This document shows, piece after piece, positions 41,646 to 50,261 of a stretch of DNA of 64,000 nucleotides (positions are counted from its first letter, which is position 1; each line of letters starts with the position of its first letter). Source of the stretch: Synergistaceae bacterium DZ-S4 (GTDB lineage: Bacteria; Synergistota; Synergistia; Synergistales; Synergistaceae); assembly GCA_025943965.1 (NCBI GenBank), contig JAPCWD010000005.1:1-64000 (forward strand), in the 5' to 3' direction. Under the pieces are notes generated by a model. The model was not told the DNA's origin. It ran no database searches and saw only the letters and a program-made list of their open reading frames with translations. Both the position numbers and the translations under genes were made by a program.

Positions 41646-42601
41646 AAGAACATGTCCCGGTAATGGTGAATGAGGTGCTTGAAGCACTCAGGCCATGGGA
41701 AGAAGTCGGGACGACCGTAGACGCGACACTGGGGCTGGGCGGACACAGCGGATATATCATGGAGAAGTGCATCAATGCTTACGTTATAGGCTTCGATCAG
41801 GATCCGTTTGCAAGAGAGGCGGCAAGCGTGAACCTCTCCCGCTATCGGGGAAGGTTTGAAATAACCGCCGACAACTTCAGGCACATTGAAAAACTTACGG
41901 ACAGGCCGGGATGGACCGGCGCCTCGGCAGTTCTCTTCGACCTCGGCGTTTCAAACATGCAGATCACTGAGCCGGAGAGAGGTTTTTCGTTTCAGGAATC
42001 GGGCCCCCTCGACATGAGGATGGATGCCTCCGAAAAGACGAACAGCAGGATGACGGCGAAAGAAATACTGGACAGAGGTTCTGTGAAGGAACTGACCGGG
42101 ATCTTCAGGAAATACGGCGAAGAGGAGCATGCGTACCGCATCGCCCTGGGAATAGTAAGAAAGAGAGAAGCCGGGGAATTTTTGGAAACTACCGGAGACC
42201 TAGTTCAGCTGATAAGAGAGATATTGCCGGCTCCGGTACAGAGAAAAATGGGCGGGCATCCGGCAAGAAAGGTATTCCAGGCACTCAGGATCGCGGTAAA
42301 CGATGAGATGGATGCGCTTGAAGAGGCATTGGACGGCGCCCTTAAAGTGATAAGGCCTGGCGGGAAGATATTGGCGATATCCTACCACTCACTTGAGGAC
42401 AGGATAGTCAAAACAAGGTTCAGGAAGTGGGAAGAGCAGGGATTGGGACGGTCAAGTCCGAGGAAGGCGATAACTCCCTCCGAAAACGAGATCGAAAGCA
42501 ACAATAAATCAAGAAGCGCCAAACTGAGGATATTTGGATCTGAGACAGGAATTTCAGGGAAAGGAGACAAGGCCGATGCAATACACAGAATGCCGACATG
42601 A
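41642..42601 (+). CDS. rsmH: 16S rRNA (cytosine-1402 N4)-methyltransferase
   Basis: The 319-residue protein carries the SAM motif TVDATLGLGGHSGYIMEK, then LFDLGVSNMQ and GFSFQESGPLDMRMD, the RsmH signature, and AISYHSLEDRIVK near the C-terminus. It methylates C1402 of 16S rRNA in the ribosomal decoding centre. It overlaps mraZ by 4 bp and the downstream ftsL-like gene by about 26 bp, as is common in dcw clusters. Length and motifs are normal. Confidence 0.95.
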   Translation: MKEHVPVMVNEVLEALRPWEEVGTTVDATLGLGGHSGYIMEKCINAYVIGFDQDPFAREAASVNLSRYRGRFEITADNFRHIEKLTDRPGWTGASAVLFDLGVSNMQITEPERGFSFQESGPLDMRMDASEKTNSRMTAKEILDRGSVKELTGIFRKYGEEEHAYRIALGIVRKREAGEFLETTGDLVQLIREILPAPVQRKMGGHPARKVFQALRIAVNDEMDALEEALDGALKVIRPGGKILAISYHSLEDRIVKTRFRKWEEQGLGRSSPRKAITPSENEIESNNKSRSAKLRIFGSETGISGKGDKADAIHRMPT

Positions 42602-42977
42602 AGCTGAAAGGCCTCACTCATCGCTTTTCGTGATATGTTTTTTATTCGTCTTTATCTGCGCAGCCGCTCTGGGAACTCTTAGGCTGTACGGACTTTACCT
42701 TGAACACCGAATTTCCGAAACAGCAGGCAGGATCGAGGCATGCAGGGAAAATAACCTTGAAATGTCAAAAAAATATTCGGAGCTCCTGTCTCCGGCAAGG
42801 ATATACAGTTACGCACGCGAAGAGCTCGGTATGGTAAACGCTGAGAACATAAGGGTCGTCAAGGTGGAAAATTCGGACGTTCTCACCGCGCAGGCTGTGG
42901 TATATCCGACGGAAGAGGAGATAGGCTTCCTGGATTACATCAATCCTTTTGTAAGGAAGGCACATGCCAAGAATTAA
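42576..42977 (+). CDS. ftsL: FtsL-like septum protein
   Basis: From the ATG at 42576 (AAAGGAG about 12 bp upstream) the protein has 133 residues. A short charged N-terminus is followed by one membrane span (LFVICFLFVFICAAALGTLR). A coiled-coil segment with RISETAGRIEACRENNLEMS follows, and then a periplasmic tail with YAREELGMVN, similar to FtsL/DivIC proteins. These recruit FtsW and FtsI to the septum. Sequence identity in this family is low; the assignment rests on size, topology and its place between rsmH and ftsI. It overlaps ftsI by 14 bp. Confidence 0.78.
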   Translation: MQYTECRHEAERPHSSLFVICFLFVFICAAALGTLRLYGLYLEHRISETAGRIEACRENNLEMSKKYSELLSPARIYSYAREELGMVNAENIRVVKVENSDVLTAQAVVYPTEEEIGFLDYINPFVRKAHAKN

Positions 42978-44679
42978 GAAAAACGAGCCTGAATGCATCA
43001 GGCGCTCAAAGTCTGTATGGGGGGCTGTATATGTCGCACTCGCAGTCCTCGCGGCCGGTACGGCATGGATACAGCTAAACCCCGACATCCGGGTAGTAAG
43101 GCAGTCGCAGAAACAATACTGGGCCAGCGTGGCAGTCAGCGCCTCCAGGGGGGAGATCATAGACCGTAACGGGATCCCGCTTGCAGTCTCTGTACCTGCC
43201 ACGAGTTTTTTTATCGACCCCAAGTATTGGGATCCCAAAAGCGCGGATCTGCTGACCGGACCTTTTGGTGAAAGTACCGCAAAGAAATTCCGGAGGGGGT
43301 TGACCGGCCGCTTCCACTGGGTAGCGCGAAACGTCCCAAAGGAAAAGGCTGATTCGCTTTTCAAGAACGAAATACCGGGGCTTTACACCATCAGCGAGAG
43401 GATAAGGGTATATCCGCACGGAGAACTGGCCTCCCACGTGCTCGGCTTTTGTGATATCGACGACTATGGGCAGGCAGGAGTAGAGCTTGCATGGAACCAT
43501 ATTCTTTACTCCCCCCCACGGACAAGGTTTCTGACGAGGGATTCAAAGGGCAAGACTCTGGACATCATGGGCGGAAAATCCGGGGTCCTGAAAAACACCT
43601 CCGGAACGATAAAACTTACTCTTGACTCCCGCATCCAACAGATCATGGAATGGCGCCTGAGCGAGGGCGCCAAATCGGCAAACGCCTCGTGGGGCGCAGG
43701 AGTGTGCGTGGACCCTCTCACGGGCGAGATACTTGCCCTTGCAAGCTATCCGTCGCTGGATCCGAACGACAGGACGAACCTCAAGGATCAGGATGCCGTA
43801 AGGAATAATGTAGTGGGCCGAGTATTTGAACCTGGATCCATCTTCAAACCGATCACTATGTCGATAGCTATTGAAACGGCAGCCGCAAACAAGAACAGCC
43901 ATTATAACTGCAGGGGCACCATGAAGCTGGCGGACAAGACCATGAGCGATGTAAACAAAAAAGCGCACGGAATGCAGGATCTGACTCATGTATTGATGAA
44001 CTCCTGCAACATAGGCATGAGTCTGATGTCGATGGGCGTACCTCGGCATCAGGCGTACGGTATGCTCAGACAATTCGGCTTCGGGGAGAAGACCGAGGTC
44101 GAGCTTGCGGGAGAGGAATCAGGTCTCATAAAGTCACCCGAAGAGTGGCTCGGTACTGTTCCTGCCAACATTTTCATCGGGCAGGGGATCGCGGTCACAC
44201 CTCTGCAGGCTGTAATGGCGATAGGGAGCATAGCAAACGGCGGATCGCTTCTGAAGCCGTACCTGATAGCAGAGGTGCTGGACACCGACAGAAAAGTGAT
44301 CCACAAGGGAGGAAGAAGGGTCCGCTACCAGGTAATGTCTCCGGCCACCTCCGAGTTCATGAGAGCGGCAATGAAGAGAGTAGTCAGTGAAGGCGGAGGA
44401 AAAATGGCTTATTCACCTAAAGTATCGATTGCAGGGAAGACGGGAACTGCCCAAATAGCTGCGGCTGGGGAGTATTCGAAGGGGCATTACGTGGCATCCT
44501 TCGTCGGGTTCTGGCCGGAAGAGAAGCCCAGGTATGTGATGATGATCAGCCTTGGAGAACCTAAGGGAGCCAGGTACTACGGCGGACAGATCGCAGCGCC
44601 GATCTTTAAGTCGATCGCGGAGGACATCATGCAGATATCCCCTTCGGGAAACGGTCCGATGAGGACGAAAGCAAACTGA
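42964..44679 (+). CDS. ftsI: Septal peptidoglycan transpeptidase FtsI (PBP3/SpoVD type)
   Basis: The 571-residue class B penicillin-binding protein has one N-terminal membrane span (VWGAVYVALAVLAAGTAWIQ) and a dimerisation domain starting at SRGEIIDRNG. The transpeptidase domain has Ser292 in SIFK, Ser347-Cys-Asn349 as the second motif and Lys492 in KTGTAQ. No PASTA repeats are present. It crosslinks septal peptidoglycan in the periplasm with FtsW. The start overlaps ftsL by 14 bp. A separate promoter follows at 44712. Confidence 0.93.
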   Translation: MPRIKKNEPECIRRSKSVWGAVYVALAVLAAGTAWIQLNPDIRVVRQSQKQYWASVAVSASRGEIIDRNGIPLAVSVPATSFFIDPKYWDPKSADLLTGPFGESTAKKFRRGLTGRFHWVARNVPKEKADSLFKNEIPGLYTISERIRVYPHGELASHVLGFCDIDDYGQAGVELAWNHILYSPPRTRFLTRDSKGKTLDIMGGKSGVLKNTSGTIKLTLDSRIQQIMEWRLSEGAKSANASWGAGVCVDPLTGEILALASYPSLDPNDRTNLKDQDAVRNNVVGRVFEPGSIFKPITMSIAIETAAANKNSHYNCRGTMKLADKTMSDVNKKAHGMQDLTHVLMNSCNIGMSLMSMGVPRHQAYGMLRQFGFGEKTEVELAGEESGLIKSPEEWLGTVPANIFIGQGIAVTPLQAVMAIGSIANGGSLLKPYLIAEVLDTDRKVIHKGGRRVRYQVMSPATSEFMRAAMKRVVSEGGGKMAYSPKVSIAGKTGTAQIAAAGEYSKGHYVASFVGFWPEEKPRYVMMISLGEPKGARYYGGQIAAPIFKSIAEDIMQISPSGNGPMRTKAN

Positions 44680-44711
44680 GCGGCAGCGGCGGATCCTGAA
44701 AAATTGACTTC

Positions 44712-44741
44712 TTGACCTATCGAACATACCGGCACTAAAAT
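44712..44741 (+). promoter_or_regulatory. Probable internal promoter before the first murE
   Basis: TTGACC (44712-44717) and TAAAAT (44736-44741) are 18 bp apart in the 91-bp gap between ftsI and murE; GGAGGTG lies before the ATG at 44771. This gap is the first non-overlapping junction of the cluster, consistent with a new transcription start. Confidence 0.5.
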
Positions 44742-44770
44742 TGCCCTTTGGATCTGATGGAGGTGTTTAT

Positions 44771-46276
44771 ATGAAGTTAAGCTCTCTGTTCTCTTTGCTG
44801 GAAAAAAGCCCTCTGGATATCACGATCCATGACGCAGGCGACTGCGGACGGGCTGATCAGACCGAGGTCTGCGAACTGGTCTCGGACAGCAGGAAAGTCA
44901 GGCCGGGGTCGATATTTGCCTGTGTGGAGGGCGAACACTCCGACGGACATGACTTCGCTCAGTCGGCTGTTTCTTCCGGCGCTTCCCTCCTGATTTGCGG
45001 ACATCCCCTGAATATCGGCATCCCGCAGCTGATCTGCGGCGATGTCAGAAGGAACATGGGCAGGGTGGCCTCTGTCCTTTACGGGGAACCGTCCTCGAGG
45101 CTTACAATGATAGGTATCACCGGCACCAACGGGAAGACCACATCCGCATTCATGACGAAGTCCATACTTGAAAGCTCAGGCATCAAAACCGGCCTTTTGG
45201 GTACGGTCCGATGCGACGACGGTGTGGACAAAGAGGATGCGGAACATACCACTCCCGAGGGATCCGACCTGCAGCTGTGGCTTCACAGAATGGTCCGGAA
45301 CGGATGCGGCGCCTGTGTGATGGAGGCTTCTTCACATGCGATATGCCAGGGAAGGATCGACGGAGTCCTTTTTGACAGGGCCGGATTTACAAACCTTACA
45401 GTGGATCACCTTAACTACCATGCGGATATGGAGTCGTACTTCGAGGTAAAAAGAAGGCTTTTTAACGGCTATATGAGGGGCGAGCGCCGTGCGGCGGTAA
45501 ACCTTGACGACCCCTACGGAGCGCTTCTGCACAGGGAACTTGGCGAAAGGTCCGTCGGCTACAGCCTTTCAGACAGGAATGCGGATTTCTTTGCCGAGGT
45601 AAAGCAGGCATCCGCAGAGGGAACGGATGTTGAGATAACCATGCCGGGCTGCGGTATCCCGATCGGAGCCAGGCTTCCGCTTCTCGGAATATACAATGTG
45701 ATGAATGCGCTCCAGGCGCTGTCGCTCTCATGGACGTCCGGAACAGAGACAGAGGCGGCTCTTGACGGTCTTTCGAAGATGAGACAGGTGCCCGGCCGCC
45801 TTGAAAGGTATATCATCGAAGGAAGCGGGACGTGTGTGATAGATTTTGCGCATAACCCCGACGGACTTGAAAAGATACTCACAGCTCTGAGGTCGGTTTG
45901 TGAGGGCAGGCTGACCGTCATATTCGGCGCAAGCGGCGAGAGCGACAAAAGTAAGCGGCCGCTTATGGGAGAGACTGCGTCGCGCCTGGCAGACCACGTG
46001 ATAATCAGCTCCGACAACCCCAAAAGCGAGGATCCCCGGATGATCGCCGAAGAAATACTGAGCGGAGCGAAACGATACAGCGCTGCATGTACGGTGATGG
46101 TCGACAGGGAAGAGGCAGTCGGGTATGGACTTGATATGCTCTCGCCCGGAGATATCCTCGTGCTTGCAGGCAAAGGGCCGGAGACTTCCCAGATCCTGAA
46201 GGAGGGGCCTGTCCCATATTCCGACAAGGATACCCTTATGGGTTGGTGCACAAGGAAGGGCAAGGTCATCAGGTGA
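44771..46276 (+). CDS. murE: UDP-MurNAc-tripeptide synthetase MurE, copy 1 (DNPK variant)
   Basis: The 501-residue Mur ligase has the ATP loop TGTNGKTTSAF, the MEASSHAI segment and the C-terminal domain with GRLTVIFGASGESDKSKRP. MurE adds the third stem-peptide residue to UDP-MurNAc-L-Ala-D-Glu. The amino-acid recognition motif, DNPR in meso-diaminopimelate enzymes, reads DNPKSEDP here (Asp415-Lys418). A second, similar 501-residue copy lies immediately downstream. The preferred start is the ATG at 44771 with GGAGGTG. The Arg-to-Lys change could alter the diamino acid used, but this is untested. Confidence 0.9.
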   Translation: MKLSSLFSLLEKSPLDITIHDAGDCGRADQTEVCELVSDSRKVRPGSIFACVEGEHSDGHDFAQSAVSSGASLLICGHPLNIGIPQLICGDVRRNMGRVASVLYGEPSSRLTMIGITGTNGKTTSAFMTKSILESSGIKTGLLGTVRCDDGVDKEDAEHTTPEGSDLQLWLHRMVRNGCGACVMEASSHAICQGRIDGVLFDRAGFTNLTVDHLNYHADMESYFEVKRRLFNGYMRGERRAAVNLDDPYGALLHRELGERSVGYSLSDRNADFFAEVKQASAEGTDVEITMPGCGIPIGARLPLLGIYNVMNALQALSLSWTSGTETEAALDGLSKMRQVPGRLERYIIEGSGTCVIDFAHNPDGLEKILTALRSVCEGRLTVIFGASGESDKSKRPLMGETASRLADHVIISSDNPKSEDPRMIAEEILSGAKRYSAACTVMVDREEAVGYGLDMLSPGDILVLAGKGPETSQILKEGPVPYSDKDTLMGWCTRKGKVIR

Positions 46277-46349
46277 TCCCGGAACGAAGCGCAGGACGGG
46301 AGACATTTAAAAAGATTCAGAACAGACCAGCATACGGGGGTGTTTTAGC

Positions 46350-47855
46350 ATGAGAGTGGATAAACTGCTTGAAAAACTTGAAAAGAGCGACCTTGACCAT
46401 ACGCTCTGGCTGCCTGAAAACCGGGGAACGGAAGATCAGGGCGAGATCACACGGCTGGTCTCGGACAGCAGGAAAGCAGGTCCCGGATCTCTCTTCGCAT
46501 GTGTGAGCGGGGAGCACAGCGACGGACATGACTATGCAGAAAAGGCATACAGGTCCGGTGCCGTGATGCTTCTTTGCGAACGCAGGCTGGATCTGCCGAT
46601 ACCCCAGATAATCTCAAAAGATATCAGACGCAACATGGGGGTAGTTGCATCCCTGCTTTACGACGAACCTGCGAAAAAGCTCAAAATGATAGCTCTGACA
46701 GGTACGAACGGTAAGACCACATCGACTTTCATGACAAAATCCATACTTGAAAATTCCGGAATCAAGACGGGACTGCTCGGCACGATCTACTATGACGACG
46801 GGGATACTGCGGAGGATGCCGAACATACCACCCCCGAGGGTTCTGACCTGCAGTACTGGCTGGACAGGATGGCAGGGAACGGCTGCGGTGCCTGCGTGAT
46901 GGAGACCTCCTCCCATGCTGTGGTGCAGGGCAGGATAGACGGAGTAAGGTTCGACAGGGGAGGCTTCACTAATCTTACGGTCGACCACCTTGATTTCCAC
47001 GGAGATATGGAATCCTATTACCTGGCCAAAAAAATGCTGTTTGAAAGATACATGCGAAACAACTGGCTTGCAGCGGTCAACATAGACGACAGCTACGGGA
47101 TGAGGCTTTTCGGCGAGCTTGGCAGCAAGGCCATAAGCTACGGCACGAAAGACAGATCCTCAAAGTTCTTCGCGGAGATCAAAGGGACTTCTGCGGAAGG
47201 CATGGATGTCGAAATACGTACCCCCGACTCTAAGATGCCTGTCGCCTCAAGACTGCCGCTTCTGGGAGAGTACAACATCCTTAACGCGCTTCAGGCCCTT
47301 TCCCTCTGCTGGTCGCTTGGAGTGGGAGACAAGGAGGCGCTGGAAGGCCTGCTGAGAATGAAACAGGTGCCGGGAAGGCTTGAACGTTACCTGGTCTCAG
47401 GTTCCGGTACATGCGTGATAGATTTTGCCCACAGTCCCGACGGACTTGAAAAGGTCCTAGTGACGCTGAGGAGCGTATGTAAGGGCAAATTGGCCGTGGT
47501 CTTCGGAGCAGGCGGAGACAGGGACAGGACAAAACGCCCCATCATGGGAGAAATAGCTGCGAGACTTGCAGATTCCGTGATCATAACGTCGGACAATCCC
47601 AGGAGCGAGGATCCCGATCTTATAGTCTCCGAGATAGAGGTCGGAGCAAGAAAACATTCACGGGAGTATAAAAGGATAGTCGACAGGAAGGCCGCGATAT
47701 TTGAGGGCCTGAAAAGGTCGGGTCCGGACGACATACTCCTTATTGCGGGAAAAGGACCCGAACCGTACCAGATATTGAAGGATGGTCCCATACCCTTCCT
47801 AGACAAAAATGTTGTCGTTGAGTGGTGCAGAGAAAACGGCAAAGAGGTGATCTGA
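46350..47855 (+). CDS. murE: UDP-MurNAc-tripeptide synthetase MurE, copy 2 (DNPR variant)
   Basis: Also 501 residues and colinear with copy 1 throughout: LTGTNGKTTSTF, METSSHAV, then KLAVVFGAGGDRDRTKRP. The specificity motif is the canonical DNPRSEDP (Asp415-Arg418), as in meso-diaminopimelate-adding enzymes. The equal length and numbering indicate tandem duplication followed by divergence; the two are clearly similar but not identical along their length. GGGGGTG precedes the ATG at 46350. It overlaps murF by one base. Given the canonical motif, this copy is the more likely general tripeptide synthetase. Confidence 0.9.
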   Translation: MRVDKLLEKLEKSDLDHTLWLPENRGTEDQGEITRLVSDSRKAGPGSLFACVSGEHSDGHDYAEKAYRSGAVMLLCERRLDLPIPQIISKDIRRNMGVVASLLYDEPAKKLKMIALTGTNGKTTSTFMTKSILENSGIKTGLLGTIYYDDGDTAEDAEHTTPEGSDLQYWLDRMAGNGCGACVMETSSHAVVQGRIDGVRFDRGGFTNLTVDHLDFHGDMESYYLAKKMLFERYMRNNWLAAVNIDDSYGMRLFGELGSKAISYGTKDRSSKFFAEIKGTSAEGMDVEIRTPDSKMPVASRLPLLGEYNILNALQALSLCWSLGVGDKEALEGLLRMKQVPGRLERYLVSGSGTCVIDFAHSPDGLEKVLVTLRSVCKGKLAVVFGAGGDRDRTKRPIMGEIAARLADSVIITSDNPRSEDPDLIVSEIEVGARKHSREYKRIVDRKAAIFEGLKRSGPDDILLIAGKGPEPYQILKDGPIPFLDKNVVVEWCRENGKEVI

Positions 47856-49249
47856 TGGACCACGTGATGGCTTCTCATGCGGCGGAATGGGCTGAAGGCA
47901 CCCACTGCGGGCCTGATGTCAGGCTGTGCAGGCCGTGGAAGAGCGACAGCAGGGACGTCGGGCCCGGCGACGCCTTTGTGGCACTCAGGGGAGAGAAAAC
48001 GGACGGCCACCTTTATGTCCACAACGCGATAGAAAGGGGAGCCAAACTTCTCCTGGTGGACATCTCCAGAGTTGAGGAGCTGATGCTTGACGAACCTGAG
48101 TTTTCCGGTGTATCTGTAATAGCCGTTCAGGACACAGCCACGGCTCTCCCCGTTATAGCCAGGGATTACCTGAAGCGTGTCTCTCCCAGATTGACAGGGA
48201 TAACCGGAAGCGTAGGCAAAACGACTACCAGGGAGCTGACGGTGAGCCTTCTGAAAACGGAAAAGAAGGTGCACAGCGCAATAAGAAGCTTCAACACTGT
48301 AGTCGGGTGCAGCCTTACGATCCTTGCAATGGCTGAGGATACAGAGGTCCTGGTCCTTGAATTCGGAACGAACCATTTCGGCGAAATAAGGGAGATGGTC
48401 TCGCTGTTCCCGCCCGAAACAGCGGTGATAACCGAAGTCGCGCCTGCCCACCTTGAAGGATTTGAAAACATTGAGGGAGTTCTCAGGGCAAAGATGGAAA
48501 TATGTGAGTCGAAAATGCTTGACACGATCATATATAACTCTGACAACATGCTGCTCGGAAATGAATTGTCCTATAAATATAATAACATTAATAAAATCGG
48601 TGTCGGGAAGTGCGCCGGAGCCGACCTGAAGATCACAGACCAGAAACTGTCACTGGATGACGGGGGAGCAGCGCTTGCCTCCTTTTATGACTTCATGGGA
48701 AAAAGTGTCGAACTCAGGGCGAACCTGTTCGGGCTGCAGCATTCCTACAACGTCGGTTATGCCTTTCTCACAGCCCTTCACTACGGGATAAGCGAAGATG
48801 CGGTGCAAGAGGCTCTCTCCGGGTTCGTACCCATAGCGGGCAGGGGTATCTGCAAAAAGCTGCCCGGAAACAAATGGGTGATCGACGAAGCGTACAACGC
48901 AAATCCCAGTTCCATGGGAGCCGCCCTCAAGAATACGCTCAGTGTGGCAGAGAGCTCATCACTTACCCCATATGCCGTACTGGGCGGAATGAGAGAACTT
49001 GGAAGATCCTCAGCCATGTGGCATCAGGAGATCCTCAAGATGATCACAGGCTTCAGGAGGGTGCTTCTTCTTGGCGGGGAATGGTTCGATCCTGAGGCAG
49101 TCATTCCTGCAAACGCCGAGAGATACATGACTTTTGAAGAGCTTACACCTCTTGCCGAGGAGCTTGCCGGACACGATTCGGTCGTTTTGGTCAAGGGGTC
49201 GAACTCATACGGACTTAAGAGGTTCGCAGCGCTGCTGACGGAGGGCTGA
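47855..49249 (+). CDS. murF: UDP-MurNAc-pentapeptide synthetase MurF
   Basis: The 464-residue ligase adds D-Ala-D-Ala to the tripeptide precursor. Its ATP loop is GITGSVGKTTTRELTV, followed by LVLEFGTNHFGEI and WVIDEAYNANPSSMGAAL, all typical of MurF. The start is the ATG at 47855, sharing a base with the stop of murE copy 2 (TGATG) with AAAGAGGTGAT upstream; the longer frame from 47822 lies inside murE. It is followed by mraY with a 1-bp gap. Confidence 0.93.
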   Translation: MDHVMASHAAEWAEGTHCGPDVRLCRPWKSDSRDVGPGDAFVALRGEKTDGHLYVHNAIERGAKLLLVDISRVEELMLDEPEFSGVSVIAVQDTATALPVIARDYLKRVSPRLTGITGSVGKTTTRELTVSLLKTEKKVHSAIRSFNTVVGCSLTILAMAEDTEVLVLEFGTNHFGEIREMVSLFPPETAVITEVAPAHLEGFENIEGVLRAKMEICESKMLDTIIYNSDNMLLGNELSYKYNNINKIGVGKCAGADLKITDQKLSLDDGGAALASFYDFMGKSVELRANLFGLQHSYNVGYAFLTALHYGISEDAVQEALSGFVPIAGRGICKKLPGNKWVIDEAYNANPSSMGAALKNTLSVAESSSLTPYAVLGGMRELGRSSAMWHQEILKMITGFRRVLLLGGEWFDPEAVIPANAERYMTFEELTPLAEELAGHDSVVLVKGSNSYGLKRFAALLTEG

Positions 49250-49250
49250 T

Positions 49251-50213
49251 ATGTATACCGGATTTGTTCTCGTGCTTTTCTTCTCACTGACCGCAGAGAT
49301 ATTTCTTCAGGGGAAGTGGACGGACAAAATGCACAGGCTTAAAATAGAGCAGGTCGCAAAGCTCTACGGTCCGTCGTGGCATGAAAAGACCAAGACCGGA
49401 ACTCCAACCATGGGCGGGATAATATTTATCCCCGTCTTCCTTGCCGCAGTTTGCGCAGGATACTTCCTAAGCCCCTACTCAGACCTCCACAAGATAGGAA
49501 AGATCGCTCTCTATCCGGTCCTTGCCGCAGCGGTGGGCTTACTGGATGATTGGCTGAAGTATTCGAAAAGGTCGAGTGACGGGCTTAAGAGCATGGAAAA
49601 ACTGGCCCTTCAGATCGCCGTGACAGTACCATGGGCCCTGTGGACCACTCCTCCCGCCCTTGACCTGGTATTTGTCTCGGTACCCAGGTATGTCGGCATA
49701 GTTCTTCTTGTCTTCACCGGAGTCGGGCTTCAGAATGCGGTGAACGTTACGGATGGACTTGACGGGCTGGCTGCGGGGTCTGTGCTTATCTCTCTTCTGG
49801 GAGCCCTTTCGTTTCTGGGAGGCGAACCTTCGATCATCTTCCCTATCGCATCGGGCGCAGGGATATGTCTTGGGTTTTTATGGCACAACTGCCATCCTGC
49901 AAACGTTTTCATGGGAGATGTCGGAGCGCACTTTTTTGCCGGACTTCTCCTTTCCCTGTGCGTTGTATCGGATGCATTTATCTTTGTAATACCAATTTCA
50001 TTCATATTTGGACTGGAAATAATGTCAGTAGCCCTTCAGATAATTTCTATCAGGGGCTTCAACAAGAAAATATTCCTCATGAGTCCGGTACACCACCATT
50101 TTGAGATGCTCGGGTGGAAAGAGACTCAGATAGTGACAAGGTTCTGGATAATACATGCCGTCGGCATGCTGGTGCTTATGTCCGTATTGTTAATGCTGAT
50201 GGTTTTGGTATAA
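49251..50213 (+). CDS. mraY: Phospho-MurNAc-pentapeptide transferase MraY
   Basis: The 320-residue membrane enzyme has about ten spans. Its signatures are KTGTPTMGGIIF, LLDDWLKYS with the catalytic Asp pair, NVTDGLDGLAAG, FMGDVGAHFFA and MSPVHHHFEMLGW. It transfers phospho-MurNAc-pentapeptide to undecaprenyl phosphate to give lipid I. The product length is slightly short of the E. coli form but all catalytic motifs are present. It is followed by a 48-bp gap, then murD. Confidence 0.95.
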   Translation: MYTGFVLVLFFSLTAEIFLQGKWTDKMHRLKIEQVAKLYGPSWHEKTKTGTPTMGGIIFIPVFLAAVCAGYFLSPYSDLHKIGKIALYPVLAAAVGLLDDWLKYSKRSSDGLKSMEKLALQIAVTVPWALWTTPPALDLVFVSVPRYVGIVLLVFTGVGLQNAVNVTDGLDGLAAGSVLISLLGALSFLGGEPSIIFPIASGAGICLGFLWHNCHPANVFMGDVGAHFFAGLLLSLCVVSDAFIFVIPISFIFGLEIMSVALQIISIRGFNKKIFLMSPVHHHFEMLGWKETQIVTRFWIIHAVGMLVLMSVLLMLMVLV

Positions 50214-50261
50214 AATAACCGTTTGGCATAAACTTGAATCTGATCTGTTGGGGGAGTCGGG

